Assembly (NCBI RefSeq): GCF_000426925.1
Contig: NZ_KE384717.1
Span: 17,400-81,399, forward strand
Reading direction: 5' to 3'
Length of the DNA stretch: 64,000 nt
Source of the DNA: Dolichospermum circinale AWQC310F
GTDB lineage: Bacteria > Cyanobacteriota > Cyanobacteriia > Cyanobacteriales > Nostocaceae
Below are positions 48,249 to 57,431 of the stretch, piece by piece. Position 1 is the stretch's first letter. Every line of letters begins with the position of its first letter. The notes under the pieces were generated by a model, which was given only the letters and a program-made list of their open reading frames with translations, made no database searches and had not been told where the DNA came from. A program made the translations under genes and the position numbers.

Positions 48249-50489
48249 ATGATTAAAACAAGTTTAAAACGGGGATTAATGGCAATGGTAGCCATTACAG
48301 TTCCCATTGTTGGTTCTTCTGTCAAGGCAAATGCCCAAGCTGTTAATAGTCTGGCACGGACAACAGAAATTTTGACAGTAGATACAAACCAACTAGACAA
48401 GCACAATCCTGGTAAAATTGACACAAACGAAGGTAGGGACAATCCCCCCGTGGTTGTCCCAAAGATTATAGGAAAACAATCTCACCAAGATACCGCTGTA
48501 ATTGTGCCAAACCCTACAATAACTCCAATCACAGCACAAGTTCCACAACCAAAGCCGACCCCACCCTCCGGGACTGAATCTAATCAAGAAAATCAGAATC
48601 TGCCGACAACACCACCGACATCATCTCCTAACCCAGAAACAACGGAAGCGCGAGTGTTAGTCTCAGAAGTAATTGTGAAAACGGAGACGGGAAAAATCAC
48701 GCCCGAATTAGAAGCGGAAATTTACAAGGTTATTCGTACCCAAGCGGGACAGACAGCAACTCGTTCTCAACTGCAAGAAGATATTAATGCGATTGTGAGA
48801 ATTGGGCTTTTCTCCAACGTGCAAGCGCTTCCAGAAGATACTCCTGTGGGTGTGCGGGTGAGTTTTATTGTTACCCCTAATCCTATTCTCAGTAAGGTAG
48901 AATTAGAAACCAATCCTGGAACGGGTGTAGCTTCTGTACTTCCTGCGGAAACTGCACAAGAAATATTTAGTAGTCAATATGGCAAAATTCTCAACTTGCG
49001 GGAATTACAAGAGGGAATCAAACAATTAACCAAACGTTATCAAGACCAAGGTTATGTATTAGCCAACTTAATTGGAGTACCGAAAATTTCAGAAAATGGA
49101 GTTGTCACCTTACAGATAGCAGAGGGGGTAGTGGAAAACGTTAAAGTTAAATTCCGCGATAAAGAAGGACAAGAGGTCAACGAGAAGGGAGAACCAATTC
49201 GGGGGCGAACAAAAGATTATATAATTACTAGGGAAGTAGAGTTAAAACCCGGGCAGGTATTTAACCGCAACATTGTTCAAAGAGACTTACAAAGGGTTTT
49301 TGGGTTAGCGTTGTTTGAAGATGTCAATGTTTCCCTTGATCCTGGAACTGATCCGAGTAAAGTTAATGTAGTAATAAATGTAGCAGAACGCAGTAGCGGC
49401 TCTATTGCCGCAGGGGCAGGGATTAGTTCCGCTAGTGGTTTGTTTGGAACTATCAGCTATCAGCAGCAAAACCTGGGGGGAAGAAATCAAAAATTGGGAA
49501 CAGAGGTACAGTTAGGAGAACGGGAACTACTATTTGACCTGCGATTTACTGATCCTTGGATTGCGGGTGATCCTTATCGCACTTCTTATACAACTAATAT
49601 TTTCCGTCGTCGTTCTATTTCCTTGATTTTTGAAGGTAAAGATAAAAACATAGAAACATTCGACCCCAATAATATTACGAATACAGATGCCCAGGTTAGC
49701 CCCCGGATTACTCGGCTGGGTGGTGGTATCACATTTACCCGTCCACTCACGACCAATCTCTACAAAAATGCAGCCTGGGTGGCTTCTGCTGGACTGCAAT
49801 ATCAACGGGTTTCTGGTCGTGATGCTGATGGTAATTTGAGGACAGAAGGGGCGCTATTTGATGGTAGCAATATTAGTGCTAAAATTCCTTTAACTGTTTC
49901 GCCTTCAGGAGAAGACGATTTATTTCTACTCAAGTTGGGCGCACAAAGGGATCTCCGTAATAATCCGACCCAACCCACAAAAGGTTCTTACCTCAGCTTT
50001 GGACTTGATCAATCTGTACCTGTAGGTTCAGGTAGTATCTTTATGACTAGGTTACGGGGTAACTATAGTCAGTATTTACCGATTAAATTGATTGGCTTTA
50101 GTAAAAAACCAGAAACTTTAGCATTTAACGCCCAAGGAGGGACAATTTTAGGAGATTTACCTCCCTATGAAGCTTTTACCCTCGGTGGTAGTAACTCGGT
50201 GCGGGGTTATGGTGAAGGTAGATTAGGATCTGGTAGCAGTTATATCCAAGCTGCGGCTGAGTATCGGTTTCCTGTTTTCTCTGTTGTCAGTGGCGCAGTA
50301 TTTTTTGATTATGGTAGTGATCTGGGAACTAGTACCAAAGCCGCACAATTGTTAAATAAAAGTGGTGACGGTTATGGTTATGGTTTAGGTTTGCGGATAC
50401 AATCTCCACTAGGACCTATTCGCATAGATTACGGCATCACTGATAATAATGAAAGTCGGATTAATTTCGGTATTGGGGAAAGATTTTAA
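48249..50489 (+). CDS. BamA/Omp85 outer-membrane protein assembly factor
   Basis: About 746 residues from the ATG at 48249 (a GTG 18 bases upstream is less likely). A signal peptide (RGLMAMVAITVPIVGSSVKANA) is followed by a Pro-rich linker, three POTRA domains (VSEVIVKTETGKITPELEAE; VRVSFIVTPNPILSKVEL; VKVKFRDKEGQEV) and a C-terminal 16-strand barrel ending INFGIGERF; GGSNSVRGYGEGRLGSGS is the conserved lid-loop motif. It inserts barrel proteins into the outer membrane, the ancestor type of plastid Toc75. The stretch GRDNPPVVVPK near residue 60 comes from a dispersed repeat. Confidence 0.93.
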   Translation: MIKTSLKRGLMAMVAITVPIVGSSVKANAQAVNSLARTTEILTVDTNQLDKHNPGKIDTNEGRDNPPVVVPKIIGKQSHQDTAVIVPNPTITPITAQVPQPKPTPPSGTESNQENQNLPTTPPTSSPNPETTEARVLVSEVIVKTETGKITPELEAEIYKVIRTQAGQTATRSQLQEDINAIVRIGLFSNVQALPEDTPVGVRVSFIVTPNPILSKVELETNPGTGVASVLPAETAQEIFSSQYGKILNLRELQEGIKQLTKRYQDQGYVLANLIGVPKISENGVVTLQIAEGVVENVKVKFRDKEGQEVNEKGEPIRGRTKDYIITREVELKPGQVFNRNIVQRDLQRVFGLALFEDVNVSLDPGTDPSKVNVVINVAERSSGSIAAGAGISSASGLFGTISYQQQNLGGRNQKLGTEVQLGERELLFDLRFTDPWIAGDPYRTSYTTNIFRRRSISLIFEGKDKNIETFDPNNITNTDAQVSPRITRLGGGITFTRPLTTNLYKNAAWVASAGLQYQRVSGRDADGNLRTEGALFDGSNISAKIPLTVSPSGEDDLFLLKLGAQRDLRNNPTQPTKGSYLSFGLDQSVPVGSGSIFMTRLRGNYSQYLPIKLIGFSKKPETLAFNAQGGTILGDLPPYEAFTLGGSNSVRGYGEGRLGSGSSYIQAAAEYRFPVFSVVSGAVFFDYGSDLGTSTKAAQLLNKSGDGYGYGLGLRIQSPLGPIRIDYGITDNNESRINFGIGERF
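48436..48460. repeat. 25-bp palindromic repeat inside the Omp85 gene
   Basis: GGGACAA and TTGTCCC form a 7-bp stem around TCCCCCCGTGG. Same family as 22606 and 26933. It is translated in frame in the linker after the signal peptide, where an insertion is tolerated. Confidence 0.8.
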
Positions 50490-50579
50490 TCTGGTCAATA
50501 ATCAGAACAATATTAATCAGGGTTTCTACTCAAAAATATGGGCAATATTAGTTGTTACAAGATCACAGATGGTGAGACT

Positions 50580-51428
50580 ATGCAGCAACATACTTTAGCT
50601 GGGGAAATTACTCAGACTGGTGTGGGGCTGCATAGTGGTGTCAAAACTCAAGTGCGAGTATTACCAGCACCAGCGGGAAGTAGTCGCTTTTTTGTCCGGG
50701 TAGATTTACCTGGTTCACCAATTATTCCCGCCCAAATTGCGGCTGTGAGTCAGACTGTGCTTTCTACTCAATTGGGTAAGAATGAAGTCTGTGTTCGCAC
50801 TGTAGAGCATTTATTGGCGGCTTTGGCAGCTATGGGGGTTGATAATGTCAAAATTGAAATTGATGGACCGGAAATACCCCTTCTAGACGGTTCGGCTGAA
50901 ATTTGGTGTCAGAAAATTGCGGAAGTCGGTTTAGTTTCCCAAAAAGTAGTGAAAATAACTGCACCTTTAATTATTACTGAACCTATCTGGATTTATGAGG
51001 GTGATGCTTTTGTTTGCGCTTTACCCGCTCCAGAAACTCGTTTTAGCTATGGTATAGATTTTAATTTGCCGGCAATTGGTAATCAATGGTACAGTTTTTT
51101 AATGAGTACAGATTTAGAAAAGTCTTCTGCTGACTTTGTTTCAGAAATTGCACCTGCGCGAACTTTTGGGTTACAGCATCAAATTGAACATTTACAAAAA
51201 TCGGGATTAATTAAAGGTGGGAGTTTAGATAATGCTCTAGTTTGTGGTCCCCAAGGTTGGTTAAATCCACCATTACGATTTGCAAATGAACCAGTTCGTC
51301 ATAAAATCTTGGATCTAGTAGGAGATTTGAGTTTGCTGGGAAATTTCCCTATAGCTCATTTTTTGGCTTACAAGGCTAGTCATAATTTACACATTAAACT
51401 AGCCAACAGGATTTTAGAATTGCTCTAA
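50580..51428 (+). CDS. lpxC: UDP-3-O-acyl-N-acetylglucosamine deacetylase
   Basis: About 282 residues from the ATG at 50580, chosen because the conserved start is [18 protein letters not shown]; an in-frame ATG 14 codons earlier adds a non-family extension. It catalyses the committed, zinc-dependent step of lipid A synthesis. Zinc and catalytic residues appear in [17 protein letters not shown] (His), [18 protein letters not shown] (His, Asp) and [13 protein letters not shown] (His). It lies 90 bases after the Omp85 gene and starts the lpxC-fabZ-lpxA-lpxB series. Confidence 0.94.
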   Translation: MQQHTLAGEITQTGVGLHSGVKTQVRVLPAPAGSSRFFVRVDLPGSPIIPAQIAAVSQTVLSTQLGKNEVCVRTVEHLLAALAAMGVDNVKIEIDGPEIPLLDGSAEIWCQKIAEVGLVSQKVVKITAPLIITEPIWIYEGDAFVCALPAPETRFSYGIDFNLPAIGNQWYSFLMSTDLEKSSADFVSEIAPARTFGLQHQIEHLQKSGLIKGGSLDNALVCGPQGWLNPPLRFANEPVRHKILDLVGDLSLLGNFPIAHFLAYKASHNLHIKLANRILELL

Positions 51429-51481
51429 AATTCGCCAATTTACTTATTTTTGTGTCTAATAACTTACGTAAAGTACCACTA

Positions 51482-51970
51482 ATGTCCACTATTACTGAAT
51501 CTAATTCTCCGTCAGCAAGCAATTCACAGACCATTAAAACTACCTTTAGTATTGAGGAAATTCAGGAACTATTACCCCATCGTTATCCATTTTTACTGAT
51601 AGATCGGATTATTGACTATGTTCCTGGAAAAAAAGCCGTGGGTATTAAAAATGTTAGCTTTAATGAACCCCAATTTCAAGGGCATTTTCCAGGGCGATCG
51701 CTGATGCCCGGTGTGCTAATTATTGAAGCAATGGCACAGGTGGGGGGTGTGGTAATGACACAAATGCCAGATTCACAAGGAGGACTATTCGTATTTGCCG
51801 GTATTGATAAAGTTCGTTTTCGTCGTCAAGTTGTTCCCGGAGATCAATTAATTATGACAGTGGAATTGCTGTGGGTAAAACAGCGTCGTTTTGGAAAAAT
51901 GCAAGGAAAAGCGGAGGTTAATGGACAATTAGCCGCTGAAGGAGAATTGATGTTTTCTTTGATTAGTTAG
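51482..51970 (+). CDS. fabZ: (3R)-hydroxyacyl-ACP dehydratase
   Basis: About 162 residues from the ATG at 51482; a GTG at 51452 would add ten non-conserved residues. FabZ dehydrates 3-hydroxyacyl-ACP in fatty-acid elongation and so balances supply of hydroxyacyl chains to LpxA. The hot-dog fold motifs are [14 protein letters not shown], the catalytic His in [14 protein letters not shown] and the catalytic Glu in [11 protein letters not shown]. It sits between lpxC and lpxA as in many Gram-negative bacteria. Confidence 0.94.
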   Translation: MSTITESNSPSASNSQTIKTTFSIEEIQELLPHRYPFLLIDRIIDYVPGKKAVGIKNVSFNEPQFQGHFPGRSLMPGVLIIEAMAQVGGVVMTQMPDSQGGLFVFAGIDKVRFRRQVVPGDQLIMTVELLWVKQRRFGKMQGKAEVNGQLAAEGELMFSLIS

Positions 51971-52163
51971 TCATTAATTGTAATTAAAGAGATCTCAACG
52001 GCTAATGTTTAGATACCTTGCAGTTTCGAGAAACCTGGAATAAATTAAACACTAGTATACTACTAATTCTCAATTTTCGCCCTCACACATAACTTACTTT
52101 AGCCGACAAGTTTCTTTGCGGAAATATTTAATACAAAAAGCACTTATTTTGGGAGATTCACCC

Positions 52164-52979
52164 TTGAAAACACTTATTCATCCAACTGCTGTCATCCATG
52201 CTAACGCAAAACTCCACCCAACAGTGCAAGTCGGTGCTTATGCTGTGATAGGAGAAAATGTTAGAGTTGGTGCAGATACCGTAATTGGTTCTCACGTTGT
52301 CCTAGAGGGACTTTGTGAAATTGGTACAGGAAATCAGATTTTTCCCGGCGCTGTTATCGGTATGCAGCCTCAAGACCTTAAATACGTGGGAGAACCGACC
52401 TGGGTAAAAATCGGTAACAATAATTCTATCCGTGAATATGTAACGATTAACCGCGCTACTGGACATGGAGAAGCGACAATTATCGGTAATGGGAACTTAT
52501 TAATGGCCTATGTTCATGTAGGTCATAATTGTGAGATTTCCGATTCTGTTATTATTGCTAACTCTGTAGCATTGGCAGGCCATGTACATATTGAATCACG
52601 AGCTAGGTTGAGCGGTGTTCTAGGTGTGCATCAATTTGTACACATTGGAAGAATGTCAATGATAGGCGGTATGGCACGTATTGATAGAGATGTACCCCCT
52701 TATATGTTAGTTGAAGGAAATCCCGCAAGAGTCCGATCAATGAATGTAGTAGGATTAAAACGTTCAGGGATGGCTGTTAGCGATTTTAAACTAATTAAAA
52801 AAGCTTTTCGTCTGCTTTATCATTCTGATTTGCTGTTTAAAGATGCTTTACAAGAGTTGGAAAATTTGGAAGATACGGAAGAATTAAAACATCTTCGGCG
52901 TTTTTTGCTACTTTCCCAAATGCCGGGAAGACGCGGTTTAATTCCCGGAAAAGTCAAAAAAACAGTCATTGATGAATAA
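52164..52979 (+). CDS. lpxA: UDP-GlcNAc acyltransferase
   Basis: About 271 residues from the TTG at 52164; GGGAGA lies 7 bases before it and the protein then begins MKTLIHPTAVIHANAKLHPT, the family start. A TTG 48 bases earlier gives an unrelated extension. It transfers a hydroxyacyl chain from ACP to UDP-GlcNAc. The left-handed beta-helix hexapeptides are plain (VGAYAVIGENVRVGADTVIG); the catalytic His is in AYVHVGHNCEISD; GVLGVHQFVHIGRMSMIGG follows. Confidence 0.94.
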   Translation: MKTLIHPTAVIHANAKLHPTVQVGAYAVIGENVRVGADTVIGSHVVLEGLCEIGTGNQIFPGAVIGMQPQDLKYVGEPTWVKIGNNNSIREYVTINRATGHGEATIIGNGNLLMAYVHVGHNCEISDSVIIANSVALAGHVHIESRARLSGVLGVHQFVHIGRMSMIGGMARIDRDVPPYMLVEGNPARVRSMNVVGLKRSGMAVSDFKLIKKAFRLLYHSDLLFKDALQELENLEDTEELKHLRRFLLLSQMPGRRGLIPGKVKKTVIDE

Positions 52980-53145
52980 TAGGAAATGAAATCTAGGCCG
53001 GGGTTTTCCCGTCCTTAAAATTTACCAGTGACTCTGTTTTGGTGGGAAGAATTAAGTTTTAAAAAACCACAAAGACGCAAAGGACACGAAGAAAGAAAAG
53101 AAGAATTAAGAAAACAGAAAAGGAAGTAAAAATCTAAAATCTAAA

Positions 53146-54303
53146 ATGCGAATATTTATTAGCACTGGTGAAGTTTCTGGAGATTTACAGGGTTCGCTAT
53201 TAATTGCAGCACTTCAACGTCAAGCTGTGGCCGTCGGGTTGACGTTAGAAATTGTGGCTTTGGGTGGGGAGAAAATGGCGCAAGCTGGGGCGAAAATTTT
53301 GGGTAATACTAGCGGTATTGGTTCAATGGGTTTGATTGAATCTTTGCCTTATGTTATTCCTACATTAAGAGTACAACGGAGTGCGATCGCTTATTTAAAA
53401 GAAAATCCCCCCGATTTAGTTGTACTAATTGATTATATGGGTCCTAATTTGGGAATTGGGACTTACATGAAGGAAAATTTACCTGATATTCCTGTCGCTT
53501 ATTATATCGCTCCTCAAGAGTGGGTATGGTCAATGAGTTTTCAAAATACCAACCGCATTGTTGGTTTTACAGATAAACTATTAGCAATTTTCCCAGAAGA
53601 AGCGCGATATTATCAACAAAATGGGGCTAATGTTTGTTGGGTAGGACATCCTTTAATTGATAGAATGGCAAATGCACCCAGTCGAGAAATTGCCAGGGAG
53701 AAATTAGGAATTAAAGAGGAAGAAATTACCATTGCTTTGTTACCAGCTTCTCGTGATCAAGAATTAAAATATCTATTACCAGTTATTTTTGCAGCGGCTA
53801 AAAATATTCAATCTCATCTACCAAATGTGCATTTTTGGATTCCTCTATCTTTGGAAACATTTAGAAATAGAATTACAGCAGTAATTAAAGATTATGGCTT
53901 GAAAGCTACAGTAGTTTTAGGTCAACAAAGAGAGGTTTTTGCAGCGGCTGATTTTGCAATTACTAAATCGGGAACCGTGAATTTAGAATTAGCATTATTA
54001 AATGTTCCCCAAGTTGTAGTTTATCGTCTACACCCGCTTACAGCTTGGATTGCACGTCATATTCTTAAAGGTTCAATTCCCTTTGCTTCTCCAGTAAATT
54101 TAGTTGTCATGCGCGAAATTGTCCCAGAATTTTTACAGGAAAAAGCCACAACAGAGAATATTACCCAAGCTGCTATAGAATTATTATTGAATTGTCAAAA
54201 AAGACAAAAAACCTTGACAGATTATCAAGAAATGCGCCATTGTTTGGGAGAATTGGGAGTGTGCGATCGCACAGCCAAAGAAATATTAGCAATGTACATT
54301 TAA
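53146..54303 (+). CDS. lpxB: lipid-A-disaccharide synthase
   Basis: A 385-residue GT19 enzyme joining UDP-diacylglucosamine and lipid X. It begins MRIFISTGEVSGDLQGSLLI; IDYMGPNLGIG, YYIAPQEWVWS, VGHPLIDRM, LLPASRDQELKYLLPV and TKSGTVNLELALLNVPQVVVYR are LpxB signatures. The length is standard. It closes the lpx operon after a 166-base gap that includes the scattered ACCACAAAGACGCAAAGGAC motif. A broken Rpn-type gene begins 5 bases after its stop. Confidence 0.94.
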   Translation: MRIFISTGEVSGDLQGSLLIAALQRQAVAVGLTLEIVALGGEKMAQAGAKILGNTSGIGSMGLIESLPYVIPTLRVQRSAIAYLKENPPDLVVLIDYMGPNLGIGTYMKENLPDIPVAYYIAPQEWVWSMSFQNTNRIVGFTDKLLAIFPEEARYYQQNGANVCWVGHPLIDRMANAPSREIAREKLGIKEEEITIALLPASRDQELKYLLPVIFAAAKNIQSHLPNVHFWIPLSLETFRNRITAVIKDYGLKATVVLGQQREVFAAADFAITKSGTVNLELALLNVPQVVVYRLHPLTAWIARHILKGSIPFASPVNLVVMREIVPEFLQEKATTENITQAAIELLLNCQKRQKTLTDYQEMRHCLGELGVCDRTAKEILAMYI

Positions 54304-54308
54304 TTCAA

Positions 54309-54778
54309 ATGACTCGTTTTATCCATGACCAATTCGCAAAAGATTACCTAGAAGAACTACTAAAAGCCTATGGTTAAGACTTCTAGGAAGAGGAACAGTA
54401 CAAAAACAAGCAATTGATGAATTAGTTGCGTTACCATCAAATCAGCCCTATGTAGAAATTACATTAGAGCTACTTTATAACCTCCAGCAGAATTTAAGAA
54501 TCAATCAAAGTTCACAAACAGAAGATAGGGAGTTGATTATGAGATTAGCACCACTTTACCAACAAGATCGAGAACTAGCTAAACAAGAAGGAGAACAACG
54601 TCTAATTATTCGATTATTAAATCGTCGAATTGGTGAAATTGAATCATCATTAATTCAAAGAGTCCAAACATTATCTATTGAGCAACTTGAAGAACTTGGA
54701 GAAGCTTTGTTAGATTTTACTTCAATTGGAGATCTAGAAAATTGGCTGCAATCTGTAAACTTAATCATAACTAAATAA
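54309..54778 (+). pseudogene. internally deleted Rpn-family (PD-(D/E)XK transposase-like, DUF4351) gene
   Basis: The first 22 codons read MTRFIHDQFAKDYLEELLKA then YG and a stop at 54375-54377. In another frame from 54374 the sequence continues LRLLGRGTVQKQAIDELVAL ... QNLRINQ ... EDRELIMRLAPLYQQDRELA and the DUF4351 end QLEELGEALLDFTSIGDLEN. Full-length relatives are about 300 residues, so the nuclease core is missing between the two parts at about 54374. The remaining C-terminal frame ends one base inside the methyltransferase start (TAATG) and could still be translated from 54533. Confidence 0.8.
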
Positions 54779-56025
54779 TGACCAAAAAACGACCAATTGC
54801 AGTTGATTTATTTGCGGGTGCAGGGGGAATGACATTAGGTTTTGAACAAGCTGGGTTTGATGTCCTTGCTTCTGTGGAAATAGACCCAATTCATTGTGCA
54901 ATTCATCAATTTAATTTTCCCTTTTGGACTGTATTATGTAAAAGCGTGGAAGAGACGACAGGGGAGGAAATTAGGAATAGTTCTCAAATTGCTAATCAAG
55001 AAATTGATGTAGTATTTGGTGGTCCACCCTGTCAAGGTTTCTCATTAATCGGAAAACGTTCTTTTGATGATCCAAGAAACTCTTTAGTTTTCCATTTTAT
55101 TAGGTTGGTTAGAGAATTACAACCTAAGTTTTTTGTATTAGAAAATGTCAAAGGAATGACAGTCGGTAAACACAAAGAATTTATTGCAGAAATCATTAGT
55201 CAATTTTTCAAAAGTGGTTATCAAGTTAATGCAAATTATCAAGTTTTAAATGCGGCTAATTATGGAGTACCACAAAATCGAGACAGGTTATTTTTACTCG
55301 GTTCACGTCAAAATATAGAATTACCCAAATATCCAGAAAAAATTACATTCCCTGGTCAAAAATCTCCGACAGTTTGGGACGCATTACAAGATTTACCAGT
55401 CATAGAAAACTATCCAGAATTATATCAACAAGATTGGATAATTACTGAATTTAGTAACCTTAGTAATTATGCTAAAAAACTGCGTAATCTGAAAATTGTC
55501 AAAAATAACTATTCCTATCAACGTCAGTATGATCATAATTTACTCACATCAAGTTTAAGAAGTAAACACTCACCCGAATCTATGGAAAGATTTGCATCCA
55601 CACCCCATGGTAAAATTGAATCAATCAGTCGTTTTCATAAACTTGATCCTCATGGTTTATGTAATACCTTAAGAGCGGGAACACCTAGTAATAAAGGTGC
55701 ATTTACTTCTCCTCGTCCCATACATCCTTTTATTCCCAGATGTATTACTGTGAGGGAAGCTGCGCGTTTACATTCCTATCCTGATTGGTTTAGATTTCAT
55801 CCCACAAAATGGCATGGTTTTCGACAAATTGGTAATTCTGTTCCCCCGCTTTTAGCGCAAGCAGTCGCAGAGGAAATTATTCAAGTTTTAGATATTAAAT
55901 CGTCTCAACCTCAAGGTATTAAAGAGTTAGGGGATATTAACTTATTAACATTTGATATGTCAGCAGCAGCGAAATATTTTGGAGTAAACCCTCATGTTAT
56001 AGAACCGAGAACTAGGAAACAATGA
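54778..56025 (+). CDS. DNA (cytosine-5) methyltransferase
   Basis: A 415-residue m5C methyltransferase. Motif I is DLFAGAGGMTLGFEQAG at 10-26, motif IV GGPPCQGFS with nucleophile C85, motif VI LENVKG with E122, motif VIII QNRDR at 166-170, and motif X IGNSVPPLLAQAV near the end. The target domain lies between about 180 and 330. No restriction nuclease is adjacent, so it looks like an orphan or a chromosomal housekeeping enzyme. It may be the enzyme that methylates the CGATCG core of HIP1 sites, as in other cyanobacteria; this is a hypothesis. It overlaps the upstream Rpn remnant by one base. Confidence 0.9.
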   Translation: MTKKRPIAVDLFAGAGGMTLGFEQAGFDVLASVEIDPIHCAIHQFNFPFWTVLCKSVEETTGEEIRNSSQIANQEIDVVFGGPPCQGFSLIGKRSFDDPRNSLVFHFIRLVRELQPKFFVLENVKGMTVGKHKEFIAEIISQFFKSGYQVNANYQVLNAANYGVPQNRDRLFLLGSRQNIELPKYPEKITFPGQKSPTVWDALQDLPVIENYPELYQQDWIITEFSNLSNYAKKLRNLKIVKNNYSYQRQYDHNLLTSSLRSKHSPESMERFASTPHGKIESISRFHKLDPHGLCNTLRAGTPSNKGAFTSPRPIHPFIPRCITVREAARLHSYPDWFRFHPTKWHGFRQIGNSVPPLLAQAVAEEIIQVLDIKSSQPQGIKELGDINLLTFDMSAAAKYFGVNPHVIEPRTRKQ

Positions 56026-56150
56026 ATATTGCAGATTTAACGAACCACAGAGACACAGAGGACACAGAGGTAATGAGAAGATAAAGTGGAGTGGTTTTTT
56101 ATAAGTTTTGTAGAAATTTATATCTGGTATTGTGAATGAATAAATAATAT

Positions 56151-56729
56151 CTATCCCCAAACAATTTCCATATTTAAAATAAATCCTGATAAAATATTTT
56201 CACCTGATAATTCTTGAGGAAAGTCTAATATTTCTACTGGTTTACCAAGACGATAAATTTCAACTTGACCCATTTTCCGATTAATTAACCAACCTAATTT
56301 AACTCCATTATTCATATATTCCTGCATTTTTGCCCGTGTTTCTTGCAAACTATCACTGGGTGACATTAATTCTAAAACAAAATCTGGAGCAATTGGTGGA
56401 AATTTTTCTTGTTCTTCTGGTGTCAGTGTATCCCATCTATCTTTTTTTATCCAAGCAGCATCAGGAGAACGATTTGCACCATTGGGAAGTTTAAAACAAG
56501 TGGAAGAATCGAAACAAACTCCTAATTTAGTTTGACGATTCCAAATTCCAAAATCAATACCAATTTCAAAATTACGTTTTCCTGTTTCTCCTCCGGTTGG
56601 TGACATAATCAATATTTCTCCTTTGGTATTGCGTTCAAATTTGACTTCAGGATTTTCTCGACAGAGTTGATAAAATTGGTTTTCGGTAAGTTGGATAATG
56701 GGGTTTAAGTTGACTGTGATAGCTGTCAT
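56151..56729 (-). CDS. Uma2 family (DUF820) putative endonuclease
   Basis: About 192 residues from the ATG at 56729, supported by AAGGAG 7 bases upstream; an ATG 27 bases earlier lacks one. The family core is LTENQFYQLCRENPEVKFER, ILIMSPTGGETGKRN, NRSPDAAWIKKDRW, APDFVLELMSPSDSLQETRA, and LGWLINRKMGQVEIY. The Asp and E-L-M stretch correspond to the PD-(D/E)XK active site. It is a distinct paralogue of the one at 1709. The function is unproven; an accessory-region neighbour of a methyltransferase. Confidence 0.85.
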   Translation of the reverse strand: MTAITVNLNPIIQLTENQFYQLCRENPEVKFERNTKGEILIMSPTGGETGKRNFEIGIDFGIWNRQTKLGVCFDSSTCFKLPNGANRSPDAAWIKKDRWDTLTPEEQEKFPPIAPDFVLELMSPSDSLQETRAKMQEYMNNGVKLGWLINRKMGQVEIYRLGKPVEILDFPQELSGENILSGFILNMEIVWG

Positions 56730-56810
56730 AATCAATCTCCTTGAGGATGATATCAACCTTAACTAAATTATAAAGTAAGTTGCAGGTTTTGTCATCACAA
56801 TTTAAGTTAG

Positions 56811-57431
56811 TTAGACAATCCCGATTTGATTTTTAATATAGCCAAATCCAGCATCAAATTTAAATAATATTCGGCAATTATATTTATCTAAAGCTTCTTG
56901 AATATCTGGATTATCGAAGTCCTTAGAATTTCTATTAATAAAGCAACATCGCTGTTCACCTGACTTATTCAAATGTTCAACAACCGAAGCGTAAACAATA
57001 GCATCCTGGGGTGTAAAGTCAAGATCAGACTGATATCCCATAGCTGCGGTTAATATCTCCACTGTTAAAGGAATGACTTTGCTAACCACTAATAACTTCT
57101 CTACAACTATTTGGAATCTTTGCTTTTCTTCTCTTCCACTATTTACCAAAAACTCAGTAATCTCTTGATAAGTATGTACCTGTTGTTGGTAAGGTAGAGA
57201 ACGTCCAAGCTGAGAAAGCTCTTTATGCAAATCTTGTGATAAGTTTCGACGATTTTTTTCCCTACGAATTAGCGTTTCATAAGGTTCTGTAAGACTGAAT
57301 GCGGGTAAAATCAAATTTATTCTTCCTGCTTCTGCCAAGTCTAGCAGTTTTTGACAACTTTCCTGCTGCTCCTGAAGCAACGCCAGTTCTAAGACAAAAT
57401 TCGTTTCTACATAAACATCCATTACAATCAA
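56811..57431 (-). CDS. PIN-domain-like protein, second gene of an overlapping pair
   Basis: A 206-residue protein longer than VapC toxins. The start MDVYVETNFVLELAL has D5 and E8-T-N as in PIN folds; the middle is an insert of charged helices (RREKNRRNLSQDLHKEL); LDFTPQDAIVYASVVEHL carries the third acid and CCFINRNSKDFDNPDI the closing N/D motif. It would be an RNase if active. Its start overlaps the end of the upstream PD-(D/E)XK-like gene by 4 bases. Similar proteins are unnamed in cyanobacteria. Confidence 0.65.
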   Translation of the reverse strand: MIVMDVYVETNFVLELALLQEQQESCQKLLDLAEAGRINLILPAFSLTEPYETLIRREKNRRNLSQDLHKELSQLGRSLPYQQQVHTYQEITEFLVNSGREEKQRFQIVVEKLLVVSKVIPLTVEILTAAMGYQSDLDFTPQDAIVYASVVEHLNKSGEQRCCFINRNSKDFDNPDIQEALDKYNCRILFKFDAGFGYIKNQIGIV

